A stretch of DNA of 64,000 bases, taken from positions 48,109 to 112,108 of the forward strand of contig CAZEOD010000001.1 of the NCBI GenBank assembly GCA_964513675.1. The letters are read 5' to 3'. Shown here in pieces: positions 33,372-43,032 of the stretch (position 1 is its first letter; the number at the start of each line of letters is the position of its first letter). Made by a program: the position numbers and the translations under genes. Below the pieces are notes generated by a model. It was not told where the DNA came from. It was given only the letters and a program-made list of their open reading frames with translations, and did no database searches. The stretch comes from CALFVT01 sp964513675 (GTDB lineage: Bacteria; Pseudomonadota; Alphaproteobacteria; Caulobacterales; Maricaulaceae).

Positions 33372-36300
33372 ATGACAACTCTTCTTGTAAATGGCGCGCG
33401 TCAAATTGGAACAAATTTGATCCAAGCCGCAGGTCAATATGCACAAAATTATGCCGTGCAATCTGTCGGCCGTTTGTTTGACAACCGAAATATTCAAGGC
33501 CCTCGTCTTGATAGTTTTCATATTCAAACCTCACGCGATGGCGCGCCTATGGCACGTGTTTTTGGCCGCACACGCCTTGCCGGACAGGTGATATGGGCCT
33601 CGCAGGTTTTAGAGACATCAACCGAAGAACGGTCTGGCGGGAAGGGCGGCCCCTCGCAGACTAATTTCAGCTATAGCGTCAGTTTTGCGGTTGGGCTGTG
33701 TGAAGGAGAAATTCTATCCGTTGACAGAATTTGGGCGAATGGCGCAATTTTACCCATTTCCGATATTACGATGCGCGTCTACCTCGGCGGTGAAAATCAA
33801 TCCGCCGATCCTGTTATTGCAGCCATTGAAGATGGGAATGTTCCGGCCTTTCAGGGCACGGCCTATGTTGTGTTTGAGGATTTTCCGCTAGATGCATATG
33901 GCGGGCGTTTACCGCAGCTTTCTTTCGAAGTGCAGCGTATCCCAAATATTCGCCCCGGCGAACCGCGCCTTGAAGACTTGGTGCAAAGCGTGTGTCTTTT
34001 GCCCTCATCGGGTGAATTTGCCTATGCGTCTGAACCCGTTGAAGATCAATTAGGCGCGGGACAATCTTTCACTATAAATGTCAATAATTTAACGGGGCTG
34101 ACAGACATAGAACGGGCTTTGGATCAATTAGAAGCGCAGCTTCCAAATTGCCGCCATGTGTCGATTATCATTAGTTGGTTTGCTACGGATCTGCGTATGG
34201 AAAGCTGCGCGCTTCGTCCCGGTGTTGAACAAAGACTCCGCAGCACAGATCCGCTGACATGGTCTGTTGGCGGTGTCGAGCGAAGCGGCGCTTATCTGAT
34301 TAACCGTGACGAGCAAGACCGTCCTGTGTTCGGCGGAACGCCATCGGATGAGTCGATCTTACAAGCGATTAGCGCGCTGAAAGCGCGGGGATTTGCCGTC
34401 ACCCTTTACCCGTTTATCCTCATGGATATTCCGCCGGAGAATGATCTCACAGACCCTTATACGGGCGAGGCTGGACAAGCTGTATTTCCATGGCGGGGGC
34501 GAATAACCTGTACGCCTTCGCCGGGCCAGATAGACACGATTGACAAAACAGCGGCAATACAAGGCGCAGTAGATTCGTTTATTGGGAATAGTCAGCTTGC
34601 TGACTTTTCGCTTAACGAAACGGGGGTTGTTATGCCGGATGATGATTTTGGCTATCGCCGCTTTATCCTGCATTATGCCCATCTGGCTAAATTATCAGGG
34701 CAAGTTGATAATTTCCTTATTGGGTCAGAGCTTCGGAGCCTGACACAGCTTCGCAATGATTTAAATGAATTTCCTTTTGTCACGGCGCTTGCGAAACTGG
34801 CTGATGATGTCTCGGGCGTTGTCGGGCCGGATGTAAAGCTCTCTTATGCCGCAGATTGGTCTGAATATTTTGGCTATCATCCACAAGACGGTTCAGGGGA
34901 TGTCTTTTTTCATCTTGATGAGCTCTGGTCAAAACCTTCGATTAACGCTGTTGGTATTGATAGCTATATGCCGCTCTCAGATTGGCGCGCGGGAAATGAC
35001 CACCGCGACGGGCAAATCTATGATGATATTTATGACCGGAATTATTTGCGCTCTAATGTGCTGGGCGGTGAAGGCTATGATTGGTTTTATGCCTCCGAGG
35101 AGGACCGCGATAATCAAGTTCGAACGCCAATCAGAGATGGCTTGAACGGCGAGGATTGGATATTCCGTTTTAAAGATATTCAAAATTGGTGGAGCCATGA
35201 GCATTTTAACCGTATTGATGGTGTTGTAGCCGATGAGCCAACGTCATGGGTGCCGCAGTCGAAACCGTTTTGGATCACAGAGCTAGGCTGCCCCGCCGTT
35301 GATAACGGCTCAAACCAACCGAATGTCTTCGTTGATCCGAAAAGTAGTGAGAGCTTTTTCCCTTATTATTCATCAGAAACCCGAGATGATTTAATTCAGC
35401 GTCGATATATTGAAACTTATTTGGATTTCTGGGCTCCGCAGAGCGGCAAGAATATTTTATCGCCTATTTATAACGGCCCTATGATTGACCTTAGCCGCGC
35501 GAGTATTTGGACATGGGATGCGCGGCCCTTTCCTGATTTTCCAGCGCGGCGCGATATCTGGGCCGATGGCGATAATTGGGAGTTTGGTCATTGGCTTACG
35601 GGGCGAACGGGGCTTGTTCCGCTCGCGGATGTTGTTGACGAAATTGCGCAGGATACGGGGCTTAAAAATGTTGATGTGTCGCGCGTAGCGGGCCTCGTCG
35701 AGGGCTATGTGATTGATCGGCCGATGACGGCCCGCGCTGCGCTTGAGCCATTGGCGGCAATCTACGGATTTAACGTTGTTGAACGCGCGCAGGCTTTAAG
35801 CTTTGTCTCGGATGGGTTTGAAACGATCACAGATTTAGATGAAGGCGATATCATTGAAGGCGACGAAAATGCGGCCATGATTGTCAGAGCGGATATGGAA
35901 TCTGAACTTTTAGATGTTCGTTTGCAATTCATTGACGGTGCGCAGGACTATCAGCTTGGCTCGTTCTCTGCGCGTAACCACGGCGCTGAAACGGTTCGCG
36001 TTTTAGATTTGAACGCTCCGATTGTCCTGTCATTACCTCTGGCTAATTTCGCTGCCGAGAGCTTACTTTCTAAATCGACCTTAGGCCGTGAACGTTTATC
36101 TATAAGCCTCTCGACGGCCCGTATTGATCTAGAGGGTGGCGATATTATTCGCCTGCCAGATGACGATACGCTATGGCTGATTGGCGATATGCAAGGGGAG
36201 GCGGCGCAAATGAATATTCGCGCGCGCCGCGTACAGCCGCGCCGGGGCCTACCGCCCGCAGGCTCACGGCCGGAACCGGTGCAGCCAATACCGCAAAGAT

Positions 36301-37235
36301 CACGTCCCTATCCCATCTATTTAGACATTGCCGATATAACTGGCCGTGACCTTACCGCTCGCAATCAATCAGGGCCAGTTGTGGGTGCGCGCGTCATACC
36401 GTTTTCACCAACAGAGATTTCGATTGAGCAGGCATCAATAGGCCTAAAAACACCGCCTATTGTTGGCAGCTTAGCAACGGAACTTAGGCGCGGGCCGATT
36501 GGCCGTATAGATTGCGCTGCCTCGTTAGATATTTTTCTAATGGACGGCATATTATCCTCAGTTACTTATGAGGAGTTATTAAGCGGCGCTAATCATTTTG
36601 CGGTTGAGACGGATTTAGGCTGGGAAATAATTGCGGCGCAAAATGCGGTTTTAATCGGGCCGCGTAAATATCGGTTATCGCATCTGCTTCGCGGTTTGGC
36701 GGGATCAGATGCAGAGATGGTGAATAATATTCCCGCTAGAGCGTCTATTATTTTGCTCTCTGGCCCCCGAGGATTAGAAGGCGGGCCTAGGGGCGGTTTT
36801 GATAATGAGCCGGATGGCGGCTTAGGCCGTATAGCCTTGCCGAATGATTTAATTGGCGCAGAGCTGATGCTACAAGCCTTTTCCGCTGGACGAGAAAGCC
36901 GTGCGCAGCCCGTTCGTTATGAGGGACGTCACCTGCGGCCATTTTCACCTGTTCATGGGCGTTATAATGCGGCGCTTGGGCGGGCCTCATGGATTCGCCG
37001 TTCCCGCATAGATAATGACCGCTGGACAGGGCTTGATATTCCGCTTGGAGAGGCAAAAGAAATATATAATGTCAAAATCTATCAAGGCGGTGAGGAAATA
37101 TTGAGCGGTGAAACAGCGCATCCCTTTTTCGATTTAACCCCTGATTTAATGACATCGGCAGATTATATTGAAGTGGCTCAAGGCTCTGAGGCTTACGGCT
37201 TTGGGGCGGCGCTGCTAATTCCTATTAACCCATAG
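33372..37235 (+). CDS. GTA host-specificity 'megatron' tail protein (g15)
   Basis: The largest GTA protein, 1287 residues, forming the central tail spike and receptor-binding tip. The N-terminal hub part carries FGRTRLAGQVIWASQVLE. A TIM-barrel-like glycoside hydrolase-related domain (about residues 230-700) has HVSIIISWFATDLR, FLIGSELRSLTQLRND, LSYAADWSEYFGYHPQDGSGDVFFHLDELW and PFWITELGCPAVDNGSNQPN. The later phage-tail domain has RARRVQPRRGLPP, and the C-terminal third contains YRLSHLLRGLAGSDAEM. Intact frame. The gene ends the GTA cluster; the next gene starts 50 bp later. Confidence 0.95.
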   Translation: MTTLLVNGARQIGTNLIQAAGQYAQNYAVQSVGRLFDNRNIQGPRLDSFHIQTSRDGAPMARVFGRTRLAGQVIWASQVLETSTEERSGGKGGPSQTNFSYSVSFAVGLCEGEILSVDRIWANGAILPISDITMRVYLGGENQSADPVIAAIEDGNVPAFQGTAYVVFEDFPLDAYGGRLPQLSFEVQRIPNIRPGEPRLEDLVQSVCLLPSSGEFAYASEPVEDQLGAGQSFTINVNNLTGLTDIERALDQLEAQLPNCRHVSIIISWFATDLRMESCALRPGVEQRLRSTDPLTWSVGGVERSGAYLINRDEQDRPVFGGTPSDESILQAISALKARGFAVTLYPFILMDIPPENDLTDPYTGEAGQAVFPWRGRITCTPSPGQIDTIDKTAAIQGAVDSFIGNSQLADFSLNETGVVMPDDDFGYRRFILHYAHLAKLSGQVDNFLIGSELRSLTQLRNDLNEFPFVTALAKLADDVSGVVGPDVKLSYAADWSEYFGYHPQDGSGDVFFHLDELWSKPSINAVGIDSYMPLSDWRAGNDHRDGQIYDDIYDRNYLRSNVLGGEGYDWFYASEEDRDNQVRTPIRDGLNGEDWIFRFKDIQNWWSHEHFNRIDGVVADEPTSWVPQSKPFWITELGCPAVDNGSNQPNVFVDPKSSESFFPYYSSETRDDLIQRRYIETYLDFWAPQSGKNILSPIYNGPMIDLSRASIWTWDARPFPDFPARRDIWADGDNWEFGHWLTGRTGLVPLADVVDEIAQDTGLKNVDVSRVAGLVEGYVIDRPMTARAALEPLAAIYGFNVVERAQALSFVSDGFETITDLDEGDIIEGDENAAMIVRADMESELLDVRLQFIDGAQDYQLGSFSARNHGAETVRVLDLNAPIVLSLPLANFAAESLLSKSTLGRERLSISLSTARIDLEGGDIIRLPDDDTLWLIGDMQGEAAQMNIRARRVQPRRGLPPAGSRPEPVQPIPQRSRPYPIYLDIADITGRDLTARNQSGPVVGARVIPFSPTEISIEQASIGLKTPPIVGSLATELRRGPIGRIDCAASLDIFLMDGILSSVTYEELLSGANHFAVETDLGWEIIAAQNAVLIGPRKYRLSHLLRGLAGSDAEMVNNIPARASIILLSGPRGLEGGPRGGFDNEPDGGLGRIALPNDLIGAELMLQAFSAGRESRAQPVRYEGRHLRPFSPVHGRYNAALGRASWIRRSRIDNDRWTGLDIPLGEAKEIYNVKIYQGGEEILSGETAHPFFDLTPDLMTSADYIEVAQGSEAYGFGAALLIPINP

Positions 37236-37285
37236 CTTGCAATCATAGCCCGAGCGCCCACATAGGGGGCGGAGGTTGTGAGTAA

Positions 37286-38239
37286 ATGGCAAAAGATCCT
37301 TATAAGTTACTGGGTGTTGGTAAAGATGCAGATGAGAAGGCTATTCAGTCAGCTTATCGTAAGCTTGCGAAAAAATATCACCCAGATGTCAATTCTGGTG
37401 AGGCCGCGGCTGAAAAATTTAAAGAAATTACGGCGGCTTATAATCTTTTATCAAATCCAAAACTGAAACAGCAATATGACAGTGGCCGCGTTGATGCCAA
37501 TGGCCAGCAAAACCCTTATGGCGGTTTCGGCGGCGGGGGTAATCCTTTTGGCGGTGGGGGCAACCCCTTTGGCCGAAGCCAAAGCGGTGGTTTTGGCGGC
37601 GGCGGTGTTGGCGGCGGCAGTGATATGAACGACATGCTTGAAAGCTTGTTTGGCATGCAAATGGGCGGCGGCTCTCCTTTTGGCGGCGGGCGCAGCGCCG
37701 CGCAGCAGCGGCGTCCTAAAAGCGGCGCAAATATTCGCTACCGCGTTAAGATTTCTTTCTTTGAAGCGTGGACGGGGCTGACGAAGACGATCAAACCAAA
37801 ATCAGGCGGGACGCTTAAGATCACTATTCCTGCGGGCATTGAAACGGGCGAGACGATTACGCTTAAAGGCCGGGGTAAACCAGGGCAATATGGCGGTAGC
37901 GCCGGGAATGCCCTTATCGACATTACGGTTGCCCCGCATAAATATTTTCGTCGTCAGGGCCATAATATCTACCTTGATTTACCTGTTATGCTGGATGAAG
38001 CGCTTTCGGCAGAAAAAATCCCTCTGAAATTACCGCAGGGCGACATTAACATTACCCTGCCATCAGGGGACCGTATTGGTCAAAAGTTACGGCTGCGGGG
38101 CAAGGGGGTTAAAGACGGGGATTTAATCATTCAGCCCGTTATTCAACTTGATTCTATGACCGTGAATGCACTTAAGGCTGTGAACTTGCCGACAAAGGAA
38201 CATATTTCGCGTGATATTCGCGCTGGATTATTTCATTAA
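37286..38239 (+). CDS. DnaJ-family co-chaperone (CbpA-like, no zinc finger)
   Basis: J-domain protein of 317 residues: J domain at residues 4-70 with HPD at 32-34, a Gly/Phe-rich linker (about 75-140, many GGG and NPFG repeats), then the two beta-sandwich client-binding domains (YRVKISFFEAWTG, LKGRGKPGQYGG, APHKYFRRQGHNIYLDLPV, KLRLRGKGV). The CxxCxGxG zinc-finger repeats of DnaJ are absent, as in CbpA. It stimulates DnaK ATPase. It is 50 bp downstream of the last GTA gene with its own GGAGG site; whether it is co-transcribed with the GTA is open. Confidence 0.9.
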   Translation: MAKDPYKLLGVGKDADEKAIQSAYRKLAKKYHPDVNSGEAAAEKFKEITAAYNLLSNPKLKQQYDSGRVDANGQQNPYGGFGGGGNPFGGGGNPFGRSQSGGFGGGGVGGGSDMNDMLESLFGMQMGGGSPFGGGRSAAQQRRPKSGANIRYRVKISFFEAWTGLTKTIKPKSGGTLKITIPAGIETGETITLKGRGKPGQYGGSAGNALIDITVAPHKYFRRQGHNIYLDLPVMLDEALSAEKIPLKLPQGDINITLPSGDRIGQKLRLRGKGVKDGDLIIQPVIQLDSMTVNALKAVNLPTKEHISRDIRAGLFH

Positions 38240-38296
38240 TTGTTGGAAAGCAAAATATTCAGCTTATGTTCAGGAGCGAGAAAATACATCTAGAGT

Positions 38297-38605
38297 ATGT
38301 ATAGACATATCTACATATCACTTTTCGCAATAGCTGCAATGTTTACGGCGTTACCTGCATCAGCAGAGGCCGTTTATGCTATTGATTTCAAACATGAAAT
38401 ATCTGTATCCGAGGCAAATTACACGCGCGTCGCTCAGAAAAAAATTTCCCCTAGCGAAGCCAAGGCGATTGCCCGGCGAAAAGTCCGTGACGCTGAAGTT
38501 ATTGATGTTTCGCCTAGCGGAGATGTCTATATCGTCCGTATGCAGAAAAAAAATGGCCAAGTCGTCGATGTTAAGGTTGACGCCGTTACGGGCCGTGTCC
38601 GATAG
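38297..38605 (+). CDS. Periplasmic PepSY-domain protein
   Basis: A 102-residue exported protein: signal peptide (about 1-23) then a single PepSY domain (about 45-102) with ISPSEAKAIARRKVRDAEVIDVSPSGDVYIVRMQKKNGQVVDVKVDAVTGRV. Such proteins often lie beside two-component genes and may modulate the sensor or a protease. It sits 51 bp before the response regulator and in the same direction, consistent with a sensory operon. Confidence 0.85.
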   Translation: MYRHIYISLFAIAAMFTALPASAEAVYAIDFKHEISVSEANYTRVAQKKISPSEAKAIARRKVRDAEVIDVSPSGDVYIVRMQKKNGQVVDVKVDAVTGRVR

Positions 38606-38625
38606 TTCTAGTGATTTTTGAAAAT

Positions 38626-38640
38626 TTAACACCGGCTTAC
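38626..38640. promoter_or_regulatory. Weak CtrA-like box before the response regulator
   Basis: TTAACACCGGCTTAC is TTAA-N7-TTAC, one mismatch from the consensus, 16 bp before the regulator start. Its closeness to the ribosome site makes activation unlikely; repression would be possible. Low confidence. Confidence 0.2.
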
Positions 38641-38656
38641 CTATCTGGAGGCGTCC

Positions 38657-39337
38657 ATGCGTATTCTTATTGTTGAAGATGATGCTGATTTATCCCGTCA
38701 ACTTTCCGATTCTTTAAAAGATGTCGGATATGCCGTTGACGTTGCCAATGATGGGGAAGAAGGGCATTTTCTTGGTGATACAGAGCCTTATGACGCGGTT
38801 ATCCTCGATTTAGGTTTGCCGCAAATTGACGGTATAAGTGTCTTGCAAAAATGGCGGGCCGATGGCCGTAAATTTCCCGTTCTTATTCTAACCGCGCGCG
38901 ATCAATGGAGCGAAAAAGTCGCAGGATTCGATGCGGGTGCGGATGATTATCTAACAAAGCCGTTTCATTCCGAAGAATTACTGGCACGGCTTCGCGCATT
39001 GGTTCGTCGAGCGGCGGGACATACAACAGATTCGATTGATATAGGTTCACTTCATGTGGATAACCGTGCAGCGCGGGCTTTTGTAGACGGCATGCCCGTA
39101 AAGCTGACCTCGCATGAGTTTCGTTTATTGTCTTATATGGCGATGCATAAAGGCCGTGTGATTTCGCGCACTGAATTGGTGGAGCATATTTACGATCAAG
39201 ACTTTGACCGCGATTCAAATACTATTGAAGTTTTTGTCGGCCGTTTACGCCGTAAGATTGGCACAGAGCGCATTGAAACCGTACGCGGGCTTGGTTACCG
39301 CTTGATGGACCCCGATCAAGGCGGCGGCGAAGAGTAA
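38657..39337 (+). CDS. OmpR/PhoB-family response regulator
   Basis: Transcription factor of 226 residues: receiver domain with acidic pocket Asp8-Asp9, phospho-acceptor Asp51 in VILDLGLP and the LTKPF lysine loop, then a winged-helix DNA-binding domain (RAFVDGMPVKLTSHEFRLLSYM, RTELVEHIYDQDFDRDSNTIEVFVGRLRRKI). Similar to the PhoP/FeuP-type regulators of alphaproteobacteria. The cognate kinase follows after 16 bp. Confidence 0.92.
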   Translation: MRILIVEDDADLSRQLSDSLKDVGYAVDVANDGEEGHFLGDTEPYDAVILDLGLPQIDGISVLQKWRADGRKFPVLILTARDQWSEKVAGFDAGADDYLTKPFHSEELLARLRALVRRAAGHTTDSIDIGSLHVDNRAARAFVDGMPVKLTSHEFRLLSYMAMHKGRVISRTELVEHIYDQDFDRDSNTIEVFVGRLRRKIGTERIETVRGLGYRLMDPDQGGGEE

Positions 39338-39353
39338 TTTATTTCCTTGTTTC

Positions 39354-40790
39354 ATGAGCGACATGGATAATTCGCAAAATCATATATTATCGCGGGATCA
39401 AACATCTCTGGTCGTCCGGCTTGTTCGGAGTGCCTTTTTATGGGCGGTTCCGTTTATTTTAATTGCTGCGATGGTGATTTTATGGGTCTATCGAAGCTCT
39501 ACATTCGCTTTATTTGATGACCCGCTTGATGCGACAGTGACCTCGTTGATTGCCTCTGCCGATTCCGAGCTTGGGAATGAACAATCTACGCAGATTATAT
39601 CCTTGGCGAGAGAACCGCTTGATCCGCGCTATCAACGGGCTTTGTCGGGACGATATTGGCTAATTGGTCAAATTTACCGCGATGGACGGATTGTTCCGCT
39701 TCGCAGCTCGCGGTCAATGGCGGGGGAAACACTGGCGATCACAGCGAATAATGCGAATTTACTCTTTGAGCAACCGGGCGTGACCTTGCGTGCGCGCACG
39801 ATCGGCCCAGATAAAGAGCCGCTCCGCTTTGCGGCGCGTGTCGCCTTTTTGCCCGGACTTGATGACACCCCGCTTGTTATGATGGCCGCAGCTGATAGCC
39901 GGCCCGCGAGCCGTGCCGTTTTTAGATTTACGCTTTTGGCAATCGGTCTTATGCTTATTTTGATTTTAGGCGTGATTTTTGCCGTGTTTATGCAAGTTCG
40001 TATCGGGCTTAAGCCTCTGTTTGATTTACGCAAACAAGTTGTCGATGTGAGGGAGGGGCGCGAGATTCGCGTTTCGGGTCATTTCCCATCAGAGATTTAC
40101 CCGCTTGCAAATGAGCTGAACGGCTTAATCGACCATAATGCGGATGTGGTAAAGCGGGCGCGGACACATGTTTCCAATCTCGCCCACGCACTTAAAACAC
40201 CGATTGCTGTGTTGCAAAATGAAGCCGAGCAAAAAAAGACGCCCTTATCTGGGGTTGTCCGGCGTCAAACTGAGAGCATGAAAAAGCAAGTCGATCATCA
40301 TTTACAACGCGCCCGCGCTGCGGCACGTGGCCAGAGTATTGGCGCTTTAACGCCTGTGAAAGATGTCATAGAGGCTTTGGCGCGCACTATGCCGCGTATC
40401 TATAGAGATAAAGATGTTAAGGTCACTCTTGAGATCGAAGCCGCTCTTATGTTTCGCGGTGAGAAGCGCGATCTTGACGAAATATCGGGCAACCTAATTG
40501 ATAATGCGTTTAAATGGACGAAAGACCGCGTCGATATTACCGCGAGAAATGCGCCGAATGATGAAGCGATGTTAGAGATTATCGTGAGCGACAATGGGCG
40601 CGGCATTGATAAAAAAGATTATCTTGAAGCGATTAAACGCGGGGCGCGTCTTGATGAAACAACGCCGGGCACAGGCTTTGGCTTGGCGATTGTTGATGAT
40701 CTTGCGCGGGCCTATAAAGGCCATGTGACATTAAGTGAGGCCCCATCCGGCGGTCTTTGCGTGACCGTGAGCTTACCGAGGCGTGTATGA
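39354..40790 (+). CDS. Sensor histidine kinase, PhoQ/FeuQ-like
   Basis: Inner-membrane kinase of 478 residues: two helices (about 28-48 and 188-212) bracket a roughly 140-residue periplasmic sensor, followed by HAMP, a dimerisation helix with His278 in NLAHALKTPIAVL, and an ATPase domain with NLIDNAFKWTKDRV, DNGRGI and GTGFGLAI. The AHALKTP sequence is typical of the PhoQ-like group. Partner of the preceding regulator and, probably, of the PepSY protein. It ends in an ATGA overlap with a DUF938 gene. Confidence 0.9.
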   Translation: MSDMDNSQNHILSRDQTSLVVRLVRSAFLWAVPFILIAAMVILWVYRSSTFALFDDPLDATVTSLIASADSELGNEQSTQIISLAREPLDPRYQRALSGRYWLIGQIYRDGRIVPLRSSRSMAGETLAITANNANLLFEQPGVTLRARTIGPDKEPLRFAARVAFLPGLDDTPLVMMAAADSRPASRAVFRFTLLAIGLMLILILGVIFAVFMQVRIGLKPLFDLRKQVVDVREGREIRVSGHFPSEIYPLANELNGLIDHNADVVKRARTHVSNLAHALKTPIAVLQNEAEQKKTPLSGVVRRQTESMKKQVDHHLQRARAAARGQSIGALTPVKDVIEALARTMPRIYRDKDVKVTLEIEAALMFRGEKRDLDEISGNLIDNAFKWTKDRVDITARNAPNDEAMLEIIVSDNGRGIDKKDYLEAIKRGARLDETTPGTGFGLAIVDDLARAYKGHVTLSEAPSGGLCVTVSLPRRV

Positions 40791-41428
40791 GCGATAAACC
40801 CAAACATTTAGAAGAGCGAGAAATGAGCGGCGCGCGAGAGTTTTCGCCGTCGGCGGCGCGAAATATCCCGCCGCTTCTTGAAAAACTAACAGGCTTATGG
40901 CCCGAAAACGCACATGTTTTAGAAATCGCGTCTGGGACGGGTCAGCACGCGGCGGCCTTTTGTGAGGCGCGGCCTGATCTAACGTGGCAAATGTCTGATC
41001 CGCATGAAGCCGCTCGCGATAGCCAAAATGCGTGGGCTCAAGATTCCGCGGGGCGTCTAAAGCCCTCTCTTAAAATTGATGTGACCCAGACTGATTGGTG
41101 GGCCGATCTTGGCGAGTTTGACGCGATGTTTTGTGCGAATATGATTCATATTGCGCCGTCTTCAACTGTGGTAGGCCTTGCGGCGGGGGCGGCGGCTCTT
41201 TTGTCCAATTCTGGCAGGTTTTACCTTTATGGCCCCTTTAAAGAGGGCGCCGAAACAGCCAAATCAAACTTGGATTTTGATGAAAGCCTGAAAAAACGCG
41301 ATCCGGATTGGGGTATCAGGCATTTATCAGATGTTAAGCATATCTTTGCGACTTATGGGTTAAATCTCTTTGAACGGGTCGTTATGCCAAAGGAAAATCG
41401 CCTCCTTATGTTTAAACGATCCCTATAA
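40787..41428 (+). CDS. DUF938 family, methyltransferase-like protein
   Basis: A 213-residue protein of the DUF938 family with an S-adenosylmethionine-dependent methyltransferase-like fold. The glycine-rich motif I is HVLEIASGTGQHAAAFC, followed by TWQMSDP, DAMFCANMIHIAP and FYLYGPFKEG. Family substrate is unknown. Start at ATG 40787 overlaps the kinase stop by 4 nt, so it is translationally coupled to the two-component genes. An in-frame upstream ATG (40757) lies in the kinase gene and is not favoured. Confidence 0.88.
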   Translation: MSDKPKHLEEREMSGAREFSPSAARNIPPLLEKLTGLWPENAHVLEIASGTGQHAAAFCEARPDLTWQMSDPHEAARDSQNAWAQDSAGRLKPSLKIDVTQTDWWADLGEFDAMFCANMIHIAPSSTVVGLAAGAAALLSNSGRFYLYGPFKEGAETAKSNLDFDESLKKRDPDWGIRHLSDVKHIFATYGLNLFERVVMPKENRLLMFKRSL

Positions 41429-41515
41429 TCGGTCAAACATGGCGTTTTTGTCATGATTTGGCCAGAATTAGGATAGGCGCATTCCGGCAATTATCCAGAA
41501 CATTGGGAGTTTATC

Positions 41516-42997
41516 GTGATTACACGTCATAGACATAAAATTTTTAAGCGTAGTTTGTCCGCAGTTTTACTGGGCACAGCTTTTGCTGTCACAGCCTCAG
41601 CGCAGATTACGCCGACATCGGTGAATACGATGCCGCAAACCCCTCTTAAGTCTGAAACAGATATAAGGCCGGTTATTCCAGCCGCCGTGAATGCAAAGAC
41701 GGTCGGGCTGCCGTCAATCGCTGATCTTGTCGCCTCGGTTAGCCCTGCAGTTGTCAATGTCATTGCCCGCCAAAGTGACGGGCAGACGACATCTGAGGGC
41801 CAAGGTTCTGGATTTATTATTTCGCCGTCTGGTGAAGTTGTTACGAATTTTCACGTTATCGAAGGGGCAACTCAGATCTCGATTGCGTTTGGCGACGGGA
41901 CTGAATTTCCGGTCTCTGTCATGGGGATGGATGAGGAAACAGACCTCGCCGTTTTGAAAATCCAAGCCCGCCGAAGCTTTCCTTATGTGCAATGGCATCA
42001 AGGTGAATCGGTTCGTATTGGCGAATGGGTGGTTGCGATTGGGAATCCTTTCGGGATTGGTCAGTCAACCAGCCTTGGCGTTGTCTCCGCGATTGGACGC
42101 GAACGTGTCGATAGCGGAGCCTTTGTTGATTATATTCAGACAGACGCGACGATTAACCGGGGTAATTCCGGCGGCCCTTTATTTGACCTCAACGGAAATG
42201 TTGTTGGCGTCAATTCGGCTATTTATTCCCCAACGGGCGCGAGTGTCGGAATTGCTTTTGTTATCCCGCATTATACGGCGGCTGAGGTGATTAATACGCT
42301 GCGCCGCGATGGGAGCATTGAGCGCGGATTTTTAGGTGTAGGGCTTCGCAGTGCAGAATATACGGCTGAAAGTGATCCGAGTTTTAAAGACGGCGGCGCG
42401 ACGATTAATAATGTTGTTAGCGGCGGCCCAGCCGAGCGTTATGGCCTGCAAATGGATGATGTAATCCTAAGCGTAAACGGTGTAGCTACGCGCAATTCAA
42501 CCGAAGCCACGCGGGAGATTGCAAAAGCGCGTCCCGGCGACCGTGTTAATTTCGTCGTCGAGCGCGTCGAAAAACTTCAAGAGATTGGTGTTGTCATTGG
42601 CGAGCGCCCCGGTAAAGAACAACTTGACCGCATTGCGGCCGGCCAAACAGGTTATGCACCCGCTGCGCCGAGCCGCGAACCATCTGTGACGCGCCCTGCC
42701 ATTAATCTTGACACAGGTGTCAGGGTCGTTGATCTCAGCTCAACATTCCGCGACGCGATTGGCATGCGCCCCGATCAAGTCGGTGTTTATGTCGAATCTG
42801 TCGATCAGAGCACACAAGCCCCAGCATCGGGCTTTCGCGCCGGCATGGTCTTGATGGAAGCTAACGGTCAATCCATTGCCGATTCTTCGGCGTTTAGAAC
42901 AATTATTTTAAATGCTAAGTCAGCAAAACGCGGGAGTTTGCAAGTCAAAGCCCGCCGACGAAATGGTTCAGAAACTTATCTGAGCCTCCCATTATAA
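41516..42997 (+). CDS. HtrA/DegP-like periplasmic serine protease
   Basis: Envelope quality-control protease of 493 residues, starting at GTG behind TTGGGAG. Signal peptide about 1-29 (ASA-Q cleavage). The trypsin-like domain has the catalytic His in VVTNFHVIEG, Asp in EETDLAVLK and Ser in TINRGNSGGPL, all present. Two PDZ domains follow (VVSGGPAERYGLQMDDVILSVNG; VDQSTQAPASGFRAGMVLMEANG). The order protease, response regulator, kinase, glnE that follows is a common alphaproteobacterial arrangement, suggesting stress-responsive control by the adjacent pair. Confidence 0.93.
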   Translation: MITRHRHKIFKRSLSAVLLGTAFAVTASAQITPTSVNTMPQTPLKSETDIRPVIPAAVNAKTVGLPSIADLVASVSPAVVNVIARQSDGQTTSEGQGSGFIISPSGEVVTNFHVIEGATQISIAFGDGTEFPVSVMGMDEETDLAVLKIQARRSFPYVQWHQGESVRIGEWVVAIGNPFGIGQSTSLGVVSAIGRERVDSGAFVDYIQTDATINRGNSGGPLFDLNGNVVGVNSAIYSPTGASVGIAFVIPHYTAAEVINTLRRDGSIERGFLGVGLRSAEYTAESDPSFKDGGATINNVVSGGPAERYGLQMDDVILSVNGVATRNSTEATREIAKARPGDRVNFVVERVEKLQEIGVVIGERPGKEQLDRIAAGQTGYAPAAPSREPSVTRPAINLDTGVRVVDLSSTFRDAIGMRPDQVGVYVESVDQSTQAPASGFRAGMVLMEANGQSIADSSAFRTIILNAKSAKRGSLQVKARRRNGSETYLSLPL

Positions 42998-43032
42998 CTT
43001 AATAAAAGGCGGGGGCCATGCAGGAGAAAACA

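Larger units (their letters stand above)
25423..37235 (+). mobile_element. Gene transfer agent cluster, portal to tail fibre (g3-g15)
   Basis: Main GTA block in canonical order: portal, g3.5-like, protease, capsid, adaptor genes g6-g8, tail tube g9, g10, chaperone, tape measure g11, g12, g13, peptidase g14 and host-specificity g15. Thirteen genes from g6 to g15 are joined by 4-8 nt overlaps or tiny gaps. All frames are open except for an assembly gap in g11, indicating a maintained, probably functional particle. No lysis genes are included. Confidence 0.92.

Noticed and set aside
22592..37235. Intact prophage
   Set aside because: Only head and tail genes in GTA order are present; there is no integrase, repressor, replication module, lysis genes or flanking att repeat.
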